57,712 nucleotides of DNA from a virus: positions 1 through 57,712 of the IMG/VR virus record IMGVR_UViG_3300030107_004068; one strand, given 5' to 3'. The notes under the pieces are model-generated. The model did not search any database. It was given only the letters and a program-made list of their open reading frames with translations, and was not told the origin of the DNA. The position numbers and the translations under genes are program-made. Position 1 is the first letter of the stretch. Every line of letters starts with the position of its first letter. Below are positions 34,749 to 42,228 of the stretch, in pieces.

Positions 34749-35261
34749 ATGTCATCACCAGTAGAAACGCCTGCGCCAGCCTCAACTCAAAGCCCTGATC
34801 CGGTCGATATCAAAGGCTTTGATCCAGGTCCTGAACCGCCACAACTTTCTGAAACTGTTGGTGTAGCTCCAGACATTACAGCAGCGGCCAATGCCGCTAA
34901 GTCGTTGGGCGGAGAACACGCGCCTATGGTGGCAATCGCTTTGGCGGGCATGGCCGTAGCCGGTGGTTCAAAAGCGTTCAAGCTATATCGTGATTGGGCT
35001 GAGCAGAAGCATGAGCGAGAGATGAAGAAGCTGGAGATTGAGTCCCAGAATCAGGGTCTTGAGGGACAGCAGCCCCCTCCTTGTGCAGCCAAGTGTGCGG
35101 CTATGCAAGTAGAGATCGACGGCCTTAAGTCAAAGATCGCAGGCATCGAGAAGAAAACGGCTACCATTTCTGCCGACTTCGATGGAGATGATGTTGAACG
35201 TAAGGTCAAGCGCATGAAGAAGCGCATTGATGAGTTGTTCGAGATTGTTGAGAAAAGCTAA
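34749..35261 (+). CDS. Membrane protein with Pro-rich start and coiled-coil tail
   Basis: A 170-residue protein. Residues 1-45 are Pro-rich and disordered; residues 58-78 form a membrane helix (APMVAIALAGMAVAGGSKAF); then comes a charged coiled coil with a PPPCAAKCAAM Cys pair, and a second coiled coil at the C-terminus. It is the last forward gene of the left arm. Its TAA interlocks with the stop of a reverse gene in four bases. A lysis or virion role is possible. Confidence 0.5.
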   Translation: MSSPVETPAPASTQSPDPVDIKGFDPGPEPPQLSETVGVAPDITAAANAAKSLGGEHAPMVAIALAGMAVAGGSKAFKLYRDWAEQKHEREMKKLEIESQNQGLEGQQPPPCAAKCAAMQVEIDGLKSKIAGIEKKTATISADFDGDDVERKVKRMKKRIDELFEIVEKS

Positions 35262-35551
35262 ATTAGTTTACTTATCAGCGTCACGATGGATACGACCAAT
35301 GCCGCACAAGAAAAGATCATCGCTCGTCTATTGGCACGCCAACTGCGCTCAACACCATGTCGCTTCAATTCAAAGTCGAAGTGATCCTCAGGGGTCCAAT
35401 CAGGAATCTTCTGAAGATACTCTGAACAAGTCCGATGCTCCCACAAAGCGTCCTCAGGAACGTCGAGCCCTCGATACATCAAACAGACGCCTGCCTGTTT
35501 GCTAGCTCCGTTGTAGGGCTTGTAAAACCCGCATCGTCCACATCTTGCCAT
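35258..35551 (-). CDS. Zinc-ribbon protein with C-terminal membrane anchor
   Basis: A 97-residue protein starting at ATG 35551; a longer form from TTG 35587 would begin inside a hairpin. Cys4/Cys7 and further cysteines (MARCGRCGFY, AGVCLMY, HRTCSEY) form a probable zinc site. Residues 76-95 are a membrane helix (RAMIFSCAALVVSIVTLIS). No good Shine-Dalgarno is visible; the bases before ATG are a T-rich stretch that also looks like the T tract of a reverse-strand terminator. It may be expressed by read-through. No function known. Confidence 0.5.
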   Translation of the reverse strand: MARCGRCGFYKPYNGASKQAGVCLMYRGLDVPEDALWEHRTCSEYLQKIPDWTPEDHFDFELKRHGVERSWRANRRAMIFSCAALVVSIVTLISKLI

Positions 35552-35563
35552 GACAAAAGAATA

Positions 35564-35593
35564 CCCCACTTGAGTCGTGACTCTCAAGTGGGG
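35564..35593 (-). terminator. Perfect 11-bp hairpin, reverse-strand terminator candidate
   Basis: CCCCACTTGAG (35564-35574) and CTCAAGTGGGG (35583-35593) are perfect inverted copies around 8 bases. Read on the reverse strand the hairpin is followed by TATTCTTTT, so it would stop the reverse operon that starts near 38345. The start codon of the next reverse gene lies immediately beyond it. Confidence 0.65.
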
Positions 35594-35598
35594 CCAGG

Positions 35599-35670
35599 TT
35601 TAATCCACGGGATTAAAATGATCTCAGCCTATCCGAGATCAAAATGTTAAACCACCACCAAGTGTGTGGA
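35599..35670. repeat. Cluster of short inverted repeats
   Basis: TTTAATC...GATTAAA and GATCTC...GAGATC are two adjacent small dyads; GGATTAAA recurs near 35665. The cluster is AT-rich and lies in the strand-switch zone. Replication-origin or processing structures are possible; neither is shown by sequence alone. Confidence 0.5.
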
Positions 35671-35701
35671 TTAAATCTAAAACGCCCTATCACGACTAAG
35701 G

Positions 35702-35789
35702 CCCCTGCACCCCTCTGACGGTGGGAACCAATTCAACTATTTTTGCTCTTCGTACAAGAGTTGAACTAGCGTGTCAGAGGGGACAGGGG
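35702..35789. repeat. Long nested inverted repeat in the strand-switch zone
   Basis: Left arm CCCCTG (35702-35707) plus CCCCTCTGAC (35710-35719) pairs with GTCAGAGGGG (35773-35782) plus CAGGGG (35784-35789). Inside it TTCAACT pairs with AGTTGAA and CTCTT with AAGAG. The result is a long stem with internal loops. It could be a bidirectional terminator between convergent arms or an origin structure. No T tract follows on either side. Confidence 0.7.
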
Positions 35790-35794
35790 GGACA

Positions 35795-36469
35795 TTAGCC
35801 ATCGAAGGTTTCAGCAATATCTTCGATGTCGTTTTTCGGCTTAGCCTTGGCAGTGACCTTTTTGGGCGTGTCTTCGTTGGCGCCTTCAATAGCTTTTCCT
35901 GCCATTGCGGCGATAAACTGCTTCATCAAGTCTTTAAGCTCATCATCGTTAGATGAGTTCTGCTTGTTTGTAAGAGCTTCAATCAGTTCCTTGTTACTGT
36001 TTGACACGTCAACGTGAACGTCTACTGCTGGCACACCGTTAGTGTAGCGAAGATCTTTCTCGTTGCGGGCATCGACCCACTGACATGCTGCAACAATAGA
36101 CTCTACGCCGTACTCTGATCGAATATCAACCTCGTAGTCGTAGAGCTTCCACTCACCGTTAGGCTGCGAGTTGTTGATGTTTTTAACCATTGCAGCAAGT
36201 GTCGCATGCATCATGGTGTTCCAAAGGTCTTCATCAACAGCGTTCAGTGTTCCAGCCAGTGTCCAGCGTTGAGTTTTTAGCTTTTTTCGATAATCGGACC
36301 ATTCCTTCTTTGTCTTCTTATCAACCATTTCGTCATCAAAAACTGACCTCATAATCGACAATAGATGACTTGATTGAATGATCTTTTTTGGCCCATCGCT
36401 CGTTCCTGCAGTTTCGTGGAACATTTTGCTCCGTGAACGCTGTGATGCTGCTTGATCGATAAGTGACAT
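35795..36469 (-). CDS. RecT-operon protein, function unknown
   Basis: A 224-residue protein with GGAG 5 bases before ATG. It is helical at the N-terminus, has a mixed centre (GEWKLYDYEVDIRSEYGVES), and ends in a Lys/Ala segment followed by an acidic tip (NDIEDIAETFDG), a layout reminiscent of ssDNA-binding proteins. It is the last gene of the recombination operon, 8 bp after RecT. No OB-fold motif is obvious, so a ssDNA-binding or recombination-accessory role is only an inference. Confidence 0.5.
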   Translation of the reverse strand: MSLIDQAASQRSRSKMFHETAGTSDGPKKIIQSSHLLSIMRSVFDDEMVDKKTKKEWSDYRKKLKTQRWTLAGTLNAVDEDLWNTMMHATLAAMVKNINNSQPNGEWKLYDYEVDIRSEYGVESIVAACQWVDARNEKDLRYTNGVPAVDVHVDVSNSNKELIEALTNKQNSSNDDELKDLMKQFIAAMAGKAIEGANEDTPKKVTAKAKPKNDIEDIAETFDG

Positions 36470-36477
36470 GAAATCTC

Positions 36478-37368
36478 CTACTCAGTGAAGTCTTGTTCTG
36501 GTTCTGGAAGTCCGTTGTCTTTAGTTTTTTCAACTAAATCTTTTACGCTGGACTTCTTTCGTCTTTTTGGTTTTGGTTTTTCAGTAACATCAATGACGCT
36601 ATCGTCATCAATAATAGCTTCGTTGCTCATTGAATGTATGTCATTGCCTACTGTGTTGTCAATGACGCCAACATCTTCAAAGTCAGATTTTATGTCATGA
36701 TCAAGAACCGCTGTTGTTTGGGGTGTAAGCGGCAAATACTTACAGATTCGCCTGATTACGGTTTTTCGCCACATTTCCTCTGTGTGCTGTGACCAAGGGC
36801 CAGAATCTGGGCTTCGCGAGTTAGATCGAATCTTGTCGATTTGATCCTTACGCATGACCTCTACTTGGCGTTGCCCATCTTTGTAGTAGCAAACAGCATA
36901 GGCAAGCTTGAGTCCACCAGGGTCGTCATAGTTGACTTTGTGCTTTAATACTTCACCATCATCAAGATCAAAGTAATGCTCGAACTCATCGTTTTCATGA
37001 ACAACACGAGCAACAAAATGAGCAACCTCTCCAGACCGCTTCACCAAGTCCATAAGTCCCGTATATTCGATCCAAAGTTCAGCATCGTATGACTTGGCGC
37101 GCTTGTTCCACATGGGCACAAGAGATGCTCGATGCAGGACGCCGCCAGCTACGAGATTAAGCTCACATGCTTTGGCTAAGGCAAGGTAAACGGAACCAGG
37201 AGTGCATTGGGCAAGACGCTCATTCTTAGCAGCCTCGAACATTGCCACCCGGATAATTCGATCTACATCAGTTCCCTTTGGTGCGATCTTTACAAGGCTG
37301 TCTCGCTTGGCGCCTAAAAACTCATTTAGAGATGTAAGTTGGTCGCGTCTACTAATTGCTGTCGTCAT
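36478..37368 (-). CDS. recT: RecT-family single-strand annealing protein
   Basis: A 296-residue protein. ATG 37368 with GGAG 7 bases upstream overlaps the exonuclease end by 17 bp; a longer in-frame ORF upstream is a shadow of that gene. The RecT signatures are present: residues 35-70 (VDRIIRVAMFEAAKNERLAQ, CTPGSVYLALAKACELNLV), WIEYTGLMDLVKRSG, and VEVMRKDQIDKIRSNS with MWRKTVIRRICKYLP. RecT anneals complementary ssDNA produced by the partner exonuclease during recombination-dependent replication. The C-terminal 70 residues are a charged linker. Confidence is high from motifs and gene pair. Confidence 0.92.
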   Translation of the reverse strand: MTTAISRRDQLTSLNEFLGAKRDSLVKIAPKGTDVDRIIRVAMFEAAKNERLAQCTPGSVYLALAKACELNLVAGGVLHRASLVPMWNKRAKSYDAELWIEYTGLMDLVKRSGEVAHFVARVVHENDEFEHYFDLDDGEVLKHKVNYDDPGGLKLAYAVCYYKDGQRQVEVMRKDQIDKIRSNSRSPDSGPWSQHTEEMWRKTVIRRICKYLPLTPQTTAVLDHDIKSDFEDVGVIDNTVGNDIHSMSNEAIIDDDSVIDVTEKPKPKRRKKSSVKDLVEKTKDNGLPEPEQDFTE

Positions 37369-38323
37369 CTTTAGGCTCCATGATGCGAAGAATTCTGTTG
37401 GAAGATCCCTCACTAACGTATTGTTGGTAAAGTTCTGGATGCTCGGCTGAAAATCTTTTCTTATCGAACAGTTGCCGTGGCCTAGTTGGCTTCCATGTGG
37501 CAATACCGGAAATGCCAATAGACTCACCAATGCAGTTTCTCAATTGATTTTCAAGCTCGTTTTTCTTTTCTGTGAGCGCCTTGTGTTCATCCCTAATTTT
37601 GAGAATTTTCTCGTATATCTCTCTCTCAGCGACACTGGCTGGGCGCAATGTTTCTTCTTTTACTCGAGGGTTTAGTTTCCCAAGGGCCTCACGGCATAGG
37701 TCTGTTCCATCAACTGGCGGTGGAGTTTCAGTTTTTACGTAGGAGTCCCACCATTGCTCGGCCACTGTAAGTATTTGCTCGCCAAGCTCTTTGTCTCTTT
37801 CGATTCGATAAACTCGAAAATCGTCCAAACCAAACAACGTTGCAATATCCCAAAATGGAGCATCAAATATCTCCATGTAGACTCGCATCTGTACCTCTAC
37901 GTCTAAAGGCACATCTGTTGTTCCAGTCTTACCCCAGCCTTTCCTCATCCTTCTGGTCTTCGCGTCCATCCCAAATGAAACGCCGTTGTGTTCAACCATA
38001 GCGTCTGGCGTGCCAAAGATGCGTGGTCGAGTCGGATGCCAAGTCAATCCCCTCTCCCAAAGGCGACATCCCTCTCCCAAATGGAGTTCATATAGCTCAA
38101 ATACGTACTTCTCCATAACTCGACCACGCATCAAAATTGCATTGTCTTGATCTTCAGATTTGAACAGGCCAGTTTTTTCCGACCAGAGCTTGAAAAGGCT
38201 GTTTTCGAAACATCCAACTCTGTCTTCAATGCTTGCTGATGCGAGCATGATTGATGCGACATCTGTTCCGCCAAGGCCTTTTCTACGTTCAGCTAGCCAA
38301 GCCTCGCGCTCTTCTTGATTCAT
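37352..38323 (-). CDS. YqaJ-family (lambda exonuclease-like) recombination nuclease
   Basis: A 323-residue protein starting at ATG 38323 with AAAGGAG 9 bases upstream. The N-terminal GLGGTDVASIM motif, the RGRVMEKYVFELYE segment and the catalytic RIFGTPDAMVEHNGVSFGMDAKT region (Asp, Glu and Lys of the PD-(D/E)xK site) identify the YqaJ/lambda-exo fold. It degrades 5' strands to give ssDNA for RecT, whose gene follows with a 17-bp overlap. It is the first gene of the operon behind a strong divergent promoter. Confidence 0.88.
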   Translation of the reverse strand: MNQEEREAWLAERRKGLGGTDVASIMLASASIEDRVGCFENSLFKLWSEKTGLFKSEDQDNAILMRGRVMEKYVFELYELHLGEGCRLWERGLTWHPTRPRIFGTPDAMVEHNGVSFGMDAKTRRMRKGWGKTGTTDVPLDVEVQMRVYMEIFDAPFWDIATLFGLDDFRVYRIERDKELGEQILTVAEQWWDSYVKTETPPPVDGTDLCREALGKLNPRVKEETLRPASVAEREIYEKILKIRDEHKALTEKKNELENQLRNCIGESIGISGIATWKPTRPRQLFDKKRFSAEHPELYQQYVSEGSSNRILRIMEPKDDDSN

Positions 38324-38344
38324 TGGTTGTTTTCTCCTTTTGGT

Positions 38345-38373
38345 AGAATACTTTCTTGAGCGATGTGTGTCAA
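38345..38373 (-). promoter_or_regulatory. Sigma70 promoter for the recombination operon
   Basis: On the reverse strand TTGACA (38373-38368), a 17-bp spacer and TATTCT (38350-38345) form a near-consensus promoter, followed by the leader and the AAAGGAG of the exonuclease gene. It is one of several TTGACA promoters for reverse genes. Confidence 0.75.
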
Positions 38374-38390
38374 GGAGCCACACCCCTTTG

Positions 38391-38419
38391 TGGACAAAAG
38401 TTGTCCGGTGCGCTATTTT
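38391..38419 (+). promoter_or_regulatory. Forward promoter of the HTH regulator gene with overlapping dyad operator
   Basis: TGGACA (38391-38396), 17 bp, TATTTT (38414-38419). A perfect dyad GGACAAaagTTGTCC (38392-38406) covers the -35. The predicted start lies about 20 bases before the regulator's ATG. The dyad is a likely operator for autoregulation. Confidence 0.65.
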
Positions 38420-38439
38420 TGTTTGACAAGGTGTGTCTA

Positions 38440-38679
38440 ATGGTCATCGAAGACTATCGAAAAAGCTTGCCTGGGAAGAGCACTCGAGCTTCATTTGTTG
38501 ATTGGCTCAACAATGAACTGAACCAGTTCGATTTGAGCCTGAGTCTTGGATATCTTAGGGATCTTGAGTATGGAAGGAAAACGCCATCCTTGCCTTTAGC
38601 TATAGGTATCGAAAAAGCTACAGGTGGTGTAGTATCTGTAAGAGATTGGCCTGGTTTAAAGTCAGGCCTTCGTTCATAA
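38440..38679 (+). CDS. Cro/YdaS-like HTH regulator
   Basis: A 79-residue protein. ATG 38440 has AAGG 8 bases upstream; the longer in-frame extension would run through the promoter. The sequence LSLGYLRDLEYGRKTPSLPLAIGIEKATGGVVSV matches the Cro/YdaS HTH plan, with a recognition helix near SLGYLRDLEYG and a 'GRKTPSLPLAI' turn. It is divergent from the recombination operon and shares the intergenic region with its promoter. It probably represses one or both divergent promoters through the dyad at 38392-38406. Confidence 0.75.
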   Translation: MVIEDYRKSLPGKSTRASFVDWLNNELNQFDLSLSLGYLRDLEYGRKTPSLPLAIGIEKATGGVVSVRDWPGLKSGLRS

Positions 38680-38692
38680 ATGGAGTAGGACA

Positions 38693-38932
38693 ATGAGTCT
38701 TAAGGAAAAAGTTGAAGCAATGAAGGTTGTCACCCGCCAGCGTGGGTCAGGGCATGGGTACAATTCACAGCAGGTATACGGCACGCTGTATGCCTACATT
38801 GCAGAACTCGAAGCAAAGCTTGCTGCTGCAGACAAGCCAGCGCCCGCTAAAAAGGAGCCTGCTAAAAAGGCCCCGACAAAAAAGCCTGCCGCTAAAAAGG
38901 CTCCAGCGAAGAAAACGCTGAAAAAGAAGTAA
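38693..38932 (+). CDS. Small protein with Lys/Ala/Pro-rich, histone H1-like tail
   Basis: A 79-residue protein. The first 45 residues are a compact charged domain (VYGTLYAYIAELEAKLAAAD is helical). The last 35 are repeats of AKKAP/KKPA/KKEP type with over 40% Lys, like histone H1 or bacterial Lys-rich DNA-binding tails. It probably binds DNA or RNA non-specifically. It is co-directional with and 13 bp behind the HTH gene, so it shares that promoter. Confidence 0.6.
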   Translation: MSLKEKVEAMKVVTRQRGSGHGYNSQQVYGTLYAYIAELEAKLAAADKPAPAKKEPAKKAPTKKPAAKKAPAKKTLKKK

Positions 38933-39160
38933 TTAAGCTTCAATAGGCTCTTTAAGGGTTGCTTCAATAATCTTGAAAGCAGCCCAGCTTTGCTGTGTCT
39001 CGATGTGTTCATTTATCTTTTCAATGATGTTGATTTGAGTCATCGCTGTGATCACATGGTCCCGTTCTGAGTCGAACACTTCCATGTTGTCTCCGACTAT
39101 CTCTACAATCCAGTTATCTGGAACTGTCCAGCAGTCTCGTATTCGTTCTATGTCATTCAT
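38933..39160 (-). CDS. Small acidic protein, function unknown
   Basis: A 75-residue protein. ATG 39160 overlaps the upstream stop by one base and directly abuts the end of the Lys-rich forward gene (38932). It is mixed and helical (VITAMTQINIIEKINEHIET). No motif recognised. Translational coupling to the gene at 39160-39774 suggests common expression. Confidence 0.5.
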   Translation of the reverse strand: MNDIERIRDCWTVPDNWIVEIVGDNMEVFDSERDHVITAMTQINIIEKINEHIETQQSWAAFKIIEATLKEPIEA

Positions 39161-39774
39161 CAAAACTCCATCGGCTTTATGATGTTCGCATAGCCACAGC
39201 CGCGATGTAAAATAGAAACATTGTCAAGCCATCGATCAATCTGTGTGTTTATCAACGCTTTGCCTTTGTCGTAGCATTCATTTTTAAAGGCAGCGCTTCC
39301 TGTGACGGTACACATCCAAAGATAATCAACAGTTCTATGTAGATGATCTCTGGCGCATTGGGACATCATCATCGCTTGATACGGTGAAATTAACAGCCAT
39401 GCGTATATTCTATCCAACAAGTCCGTATCGATATTGCCGGTGTCTTGATACCACTCGTACAAGTACTCGCTAGCAAAATCAACCAGATGGTCTATTGAAT
39501 CAAGGTTGTTTACGTTGGCTGAAAATGTGCTGGATTCTTTGAGAATCATGTAGTCAATACCGTATGCCATAAACTGCAAATAGTGACCGTTCTCAACAAA
39601 CTCTTTGACCCTGTTGGCTGTTGAATACAAAACAAAATTGTTTCCGCCATGTATTCCTCGAGCCTTATTGGACTGTACTTTTTTGAAGACCATGCATTTG
39701 TCGTCTTCTGTTAAATACTGATCGATAAGGCTTTGCATATTAGCATCAGTTGGTTTCATTGTATCAACCAGCAT
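39160..39774 (-). CDS. Helical protein, function unknown, in the VapE operon
   Basis: A 204-residue protein starting at ATG 39774, overlapping the stop of the VapE-type gene. Helical with many Met/Tyr/Asp and several Cys; no transmembrane segment. Segments such as DHLVDFASEYLYEWYQDTGN and DRIYAWLLISPYQAMMMSQC may form a helical bundle. It shares an operon with the helicase-like ATPase and primase, so a replication accessory role is possible. I do not recognise it. Confidence 0.5.
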   Translation of the reverse strand: MLVDTMKPTDANMQSLIDQYLTEDDKCMVFKKVQSNKARGIHGGNNFVLYSTANRVKEFVENGHYLQFMAYGIDYMILKESSTFSANVNNLDSIDHLVDFASEYLYEWYQDTGNIDTDLLDRIYAWLLISPYQAMMMSQCARDHLHRTVDYLWMCTVTGSAAFKNECYDKGKALINTQIDRWLDNVSILHRGCGYANIIKPMEF

Positions 39775-41111
39775 CAATCACCACTCCCATCTACATCTTT
39801 TACCAGCCCTGGCTTTGATATTTCAATCACATTGTCTGGGTCTTGTTTGCGCCAAACATATGTTCTTTGTCCACCTATGCGCCTTCTTGAGCGTTCGAAG
39901 CCAAGTTGTCTCATAATGTCTCCAACACGCATCTCGTTGTTACGTGTCATTTGATATTTTTCGAGACTAAGGGCTTGAGTCATAATTTCGCTTGTAGACA
40001 AAGTGCCACGGTTGACCCTCATGAAGTCTTCGATCACCTCGTGCCATGGGTCGTATTGACGGAAATCAGATGATTGCTCTTCAAGTTGTTGCTCTGCTTC
40101 GTTCTCGAGATACCACTTCTCGCCATTCTTGAAGGCAACCACGGCCTCTGCCCACAGTTGGGCTCGATTTTGCGTGGTCCAGTCTGTATCAATCTTGCCG
40201 ATCTGCACAGGCCAGTAGCGCCTAGATCCAGTCATGTCCGTAATGAACGCAGCCTTGTTTGTTGTTCCACAAAAGACGGTGTGCCTCTTCAGCGTGATTG
40301 CTTTCCGACCATAGGGTGGCCGAAACGTATCTTCCTGCGCCGACAAGAAAGCTTTAGTAGATGAGTTGTGTGCTCTTCGGATAGAGTCCAATTCTGCCAC
40401 CTCGTAGATCCACGCTCGATGAATTTGCATGTATGCATTGCTCGACCCGATATCCATTGGCGTGTCACAGAAGTATTCATCTGACGCGAGGAGTCTAAAC
40501 GTCGTACTCTTTCTGGCGCCTTGTGGGCCCACCAGGATCAAGACGCAGTCTGCCTTGATACCAGGATTGAAGGCTCTCGCTATGCACTGTACCAGCCACC
40601 TTCTGCCCATCTCTTTGTTCAGTTTTGTGTCCTCCGCTCCGACTGCACGTATAAGCCATTCATCCATGCGTGGAGTTCCGTCCCATGTGACTGTTTTCAA
40701 CCAGTCAACCAATGGGTTCTTACCGTTCTCTTCTGCAACGTAGGTGACTGATTCAACAATCACATCTGTGCTAAATCCAACGTCATAATGCTTTTTCATC
40801 CACAACTTTATGCGAGTGTCGTCTGTGTCTTTGTAGTCCCGATCATCGAGCATGGTGACTGCTCGAAACTCGTCTTGCCACACCCTTCCTCTCCATCGCC
40901 TATCTTTCGAGAGGACTGTGATCAGGTTCGATACAGTTGGCTTTATCTTTTCGGTTCCATCTCTCGTGGTTGCCGTTTCCAATCGCCCTATCACGCTTGC
41001 CTGTGGGCCCTCTTGTTGCCCCCTCTCATGCTGCTCCTCTGCCATCTTAAGCAGGTCTGACAGCTTTACTCCGTCGTCTTCTCCAGACAGTATTTCATCA
41101 AGGTCTACCAC
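39774..41111 (-). CDS. VapE/VirE-family ATPase (replication helicase-like)
   Basis: A 445-residue protein starting at GTG 41111 with GAGGGG just upstream. Walker A is GPQGARKST (195-203), the acidic Walker B-type region is IYEVAELDSI (about 235-244), then STKAFLSAQEDTFRPPYGRK and CGTTNKAAFITDMTGSRRYWPV, all hallmarks of the VapE/VirE family (SF3-like ring ATPase). The C-terminal 70 residues (TSEIMTQALS... IMRQLGFERSRRRIGGQRTYVW) look like a winged-helix add-on that recurs in the 438-aa protein at 48765. It overlaps the primase gene and probably acts with it at the origin. Confidence 0.88.
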   Translation of the reverse strand: MVDLDEILSGEDDGVKLSDLLKMAEEQHERGQQEGPQASVIGRLETATTRDGTEKIKPTVSNLITVLSKDRRWRGRVWQDEFRAVTMLDDRDYKDTDDTRIKLWMKKHYDVGFSTDVIVESVTYVAEENGKNPLVDWLKTVTWDGTPRMDEWLIRAVGAEDTKLNKEMGRRWLVQCIARAFNPGIKADCVLILVGPQGARKSTTFRLLASDEYFCDTPMDIGSSNAYMQIHRAWIYEVAELDSIRRAHNSSTKAFLSAQEDTFRPPYGRKAITLKRHTVFCGTTNKAAFITDMTGSRRYWPVQIGKIDTDWTTQNRAQLWAEAVVAFKNGEKWYLENEAEQQLEEQSSDFRQYDPWHEVIEDFMRVNRGTLSTSEIMTQALSLEKYQMTRNNEMRVGDIMRQLGFERSRRRIGGQRTYVWRKQDPDNVIEISKPGLVKDVDGSGD

Positions 41112-42120
41112 CTGTTGCCCCCTCTAAGCTTCGAAGTGGGAGCCGGTATGCGACACGCGAACCAAGCTGGGTTTGTATTGTCGTAGCGTAAGAATCACCT
41201 TTGGCGTCTGGGTCGGTTCCGATGTATACCTTGACCTCGCTTGGAATAGAAAGCTTGCTCACCGAAGAAAACGATCCCGACGTTCCTCCGAGCACTGCAA
41301 GCTTGAGCCCTTCCCGGTGAGCTTCTGTTGATACTTTTATAAAATCAGTGATCCCTTCTACAAAGATCACGCCATCGATGTCTTGGTCTTCCTTTCGCAT
41401 CATCTTTACGGCAAACCGATTCGGCATAAAGAGCCCAGAGGCCTGAAATCCGCTTGGCCACAATGTCTTTGGCGCGTTGTTTGTCTCACCGATTGCTCGG
41501 GCATGAATGCTTCTGAACTGGCCTTTCGAGTCAAAAGCAGGAACAATCAGTCTCCACTTCATTGAGCGTCCTCCAGGCCACCACTTTGGCCATCGGTATT
41601 GGTTTCTATCAGGAGTAACGCGGACCACCCCAGCCTGGGACAGAGAAGCAAGATGCACCTTTCTCAACTTTAAAAATTCGAATACTTCATGATTTTCTTC
41701 AAGCCTGTTGAGAGTGTGAGAAGACTTCCACAGACCCATCACTTCTTCTCTTGGAGGGAAGTCTCCATCAAGCTTTACGGTCGGCTTAGGCATAGGGTTG
41801 CTTAGTACATCTTTACGAACATCCGATCCTTGGAACCAAGCGTTGACTTTGTCTTTGGTCTGAGAGTCAGCGTCTTTGAACTTGAGCCCACACAGCCTTG
41901 CTGCAACAAGGTCTATGCCAGAGCCGACCATGCCGCATTGGTGGCACTTCCAGCCCTTCTGATCTCTCCTGATACCTATTGGTCCTCGCTTATCCGTAGA
42001 GCCTCGAACAACAGATCCGCAGCACGGGCATGGCCCGAACGATCCGCTTTTTCCAGGGGTTAAACCTAGTTTTTGAGCTACTGCTTGTACTGGTACTTTT
42101 TCTGCTTCATTCATCCACAC
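41098..42120 (-). CDS. Toprim DNA primase with CHC2-type zinc finger
   Basis: A 340-residue protein starting at GTG 42120 with GGAG 8 bases upstream. The N-terminal zinc finger reads GPCPCCGSVV ... KGWKCHQCGMVGSGIDLVA. The Toprim domain shows the Glu motif DGVIFVEGITDFIKVS, then VLGGTSGS, then the Asp-x-Asp motif VYIGTDPDAKGDSYA. This is a typical primase core without an attached helicase; the partner ATPase (VapE type) is the next gene and overlaps by 14 bp. It synthesises RNA primers at the replication fork. Confidence 0.9.
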   Translation of the reverse strand: MWMNEAEKVPVQAVAQKLGLTPGKSGSFGPCPCCGSVVRGSTDKRGPIGIRRDQKGWKCHQCGMVGSGIDLVAARLCGLKFKDADSQTKDKVNAWFQGSDVRKDVLSNPMPKPTVKLDGDFPPREEVMGLWKSSHTLNRLEENHEVFEFLKLRKVHLASLSQAGVVRVTPDRNQYRWPKWWPGGRSMKWRLIVPAFDSKGQFRSIHARAIGETNNAPKTLWPSGFQASGLFMPNRFAVKMMRKEDQDIDGVIFVEGITDFIKVSTEAHREGLKLAVLGGTSGSFSSVSKLSIPSEVKVYIGTDPDAKGDSYATTIQTQLGSRVAYRLPLRSLEGATGGRP

Positions 42121-42155
42121 TGTTGTTTCTCCTTAATACAGACACAAGTTCACAA

Positions 42156-42200
42156 GCCTACCGTGGTGGGTAGGCAAATAGACAAAGAGTTCAAAACTCT
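42156..42200 (-). promoter_or_regulatory. Two hairpins in the primase leader
   Basis: GCCTACC (42156-42162) pairs with GGTAGGC (42169-42175), and AGAGTT (42186-42191) with AACTCT (42195-42200). They lie between the HTH gene stop and the primase start. No U tract follows, so attenuation or RNA protection is more likely than full termination. Confidence 0.4.
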
Positions 42201-42228
42201 ACCGCCTCACCGGCTGTAGGTCAACGAA

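Noticed and set aside
35702-35789. tRNA-like fold of the nested inverted repeat
   Set aside because: The outer stem is far longer than seven pairs and there is no T-loop or anticodon arm; it is a simple nested hairpin.
38041-38090. CTCTCCCAAATGGAG-like string shared with 25480
   Set aside because: One copy lies inside the exonuclease coding sequence and the other includes a normal GGAG ribosome-binding site, so the match is probably chance.
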